A stretch of DNA of 6,397 bases, from assembly GCA_002383665.1 (NCBI GenBank), contig DFZI01000106.1, positions 16,334 through 22,730 of the forward strand. Direction: 5' to 3'. The notes beneath the pieces were generated by a model. It worked only from the letters and a program-made list of their open reading frames with translations. It made no database searches and was not told the origin of the DNA. The position numbers and the translations under genes were made by a program. Positions 6,345 to 6,397 of this stretch are shown here, one piece after another. The DNA is from Dehalococcoidia bacterium UBA4060 (GTDB taxonomy: Bacteria > Chloroflexota > Dehalococcoidia > GIF9 > UBA5629). Each line of letters begins with the position of its first letter. Positions within the stretch are counted from its first letter, which is position 1.

Positions 6345-6397
6345 TTGAAGCAACCATACCTGTCAGGACCGCGCCCTGTCAGGGATTTACGGTCACG
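6345..6397 (+). CDS. Possible start of a gene running off the right edge
   Basis: TTG at 6345 is preceded by AGGA (6337-6340) at four bases and opens 17 codons (K-Q-P-Y-L-S-G-P-R-P-V-R-D-L-R-S after the start) without a stop before the window ends. An in-frame TAA at 6327-6329 bounds it upstream. The arrangement resembles the other close-spaced TTG starts in this window. The stretch is too short to identify, and chance is a real alternative. Confidence 0.25.
   Translation, partial: MKQPYLSGPRPVRDLRS
6359..6383. repeat. Two copies of the 9-bp near-palindrome CCTGTCAGG
   Basis: CCTGTCAGG occurs at 6359-6367 and again at 6375-6383, a period of 16. Each copy is CCTG-T-CAGG, symmetric about its centre, and the second extends to CCCTGTCAGGG. 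They may be paired protein-binding half-turn sites, the beginning of a repeat array cut by the window, or chance within a coding sequence. Confidence 0.4.

Overview
This window looks like a bacterial chromosome segment of roughly balanced base composition. It holds six clear protein genes, two weak short ORFs and several well-formed transcription signals. Nothing in it is phage, plasmid or transposon-like, and I see no rRNA, tRNA or CRISPR array. Several TTG starts, a radical SAM/SPASM-type protein and a long YeiH-type transporter would suit an anaerobe such as a Chloroflexota (Dehalococcoidia-like) or Desulfobacterota-like organism. That placement is a weak impression and not shown by the sequence.

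Layout. Positions 1-1578 (+) are the C-terminal ~525 residues of the disaggregase ClpB, cut by the left edge of the window. Convergent to it lie a PAP2-like integral membrane protein (1659-2291, -) and, upstream of that, a PadR-type repressor gene (2378-2731, -). These two probably form an operon read leftward from one exact consensus sigma70 promoter (TTGACA, 17 bp, TATAAT). An inverted repeat, the likely PadR operator, covers the -10 box and start point. Next comes a 351-bp AT-rich intergenic region, which also holds a probable rightward promoter and a ~200-nt leader. It is followed by a 433-residue YeiH/UPF0324-type transporter (3092-4393, +).

The transporter and a radical SAM gene with a SPASM-like C-terminal cysteine set (4432-5508, -) converge on one strong bidirectional terminator, whose T tract includes the radical SAM stop codon. 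The radical SAM gene and an unrecognised 211-residue gene (5616-6251, +) diverge from back-to-back promoters. The promoter of the unrecognised gene lies so close to its ATG that the transcript is probably leaderless. The window ends with a probable terminator, a weak TTG-started ORF running off the edge, and two copies of a 9-bp near-palindrome.

How they work together. ClpB is protein quality control. PadR and PAP2 look like a small self-regulated membrane-protein unit. The transporter stands alone. The radical SAM gene and the unknown gene share a control region and may be functionally linked. I do not see a convincing new multi-gene system. The most unusual items are the unknown leaderless gene, the divergent PAP2-like protein, the split SPASM-like cysteine set and the structured leader of the transporter.
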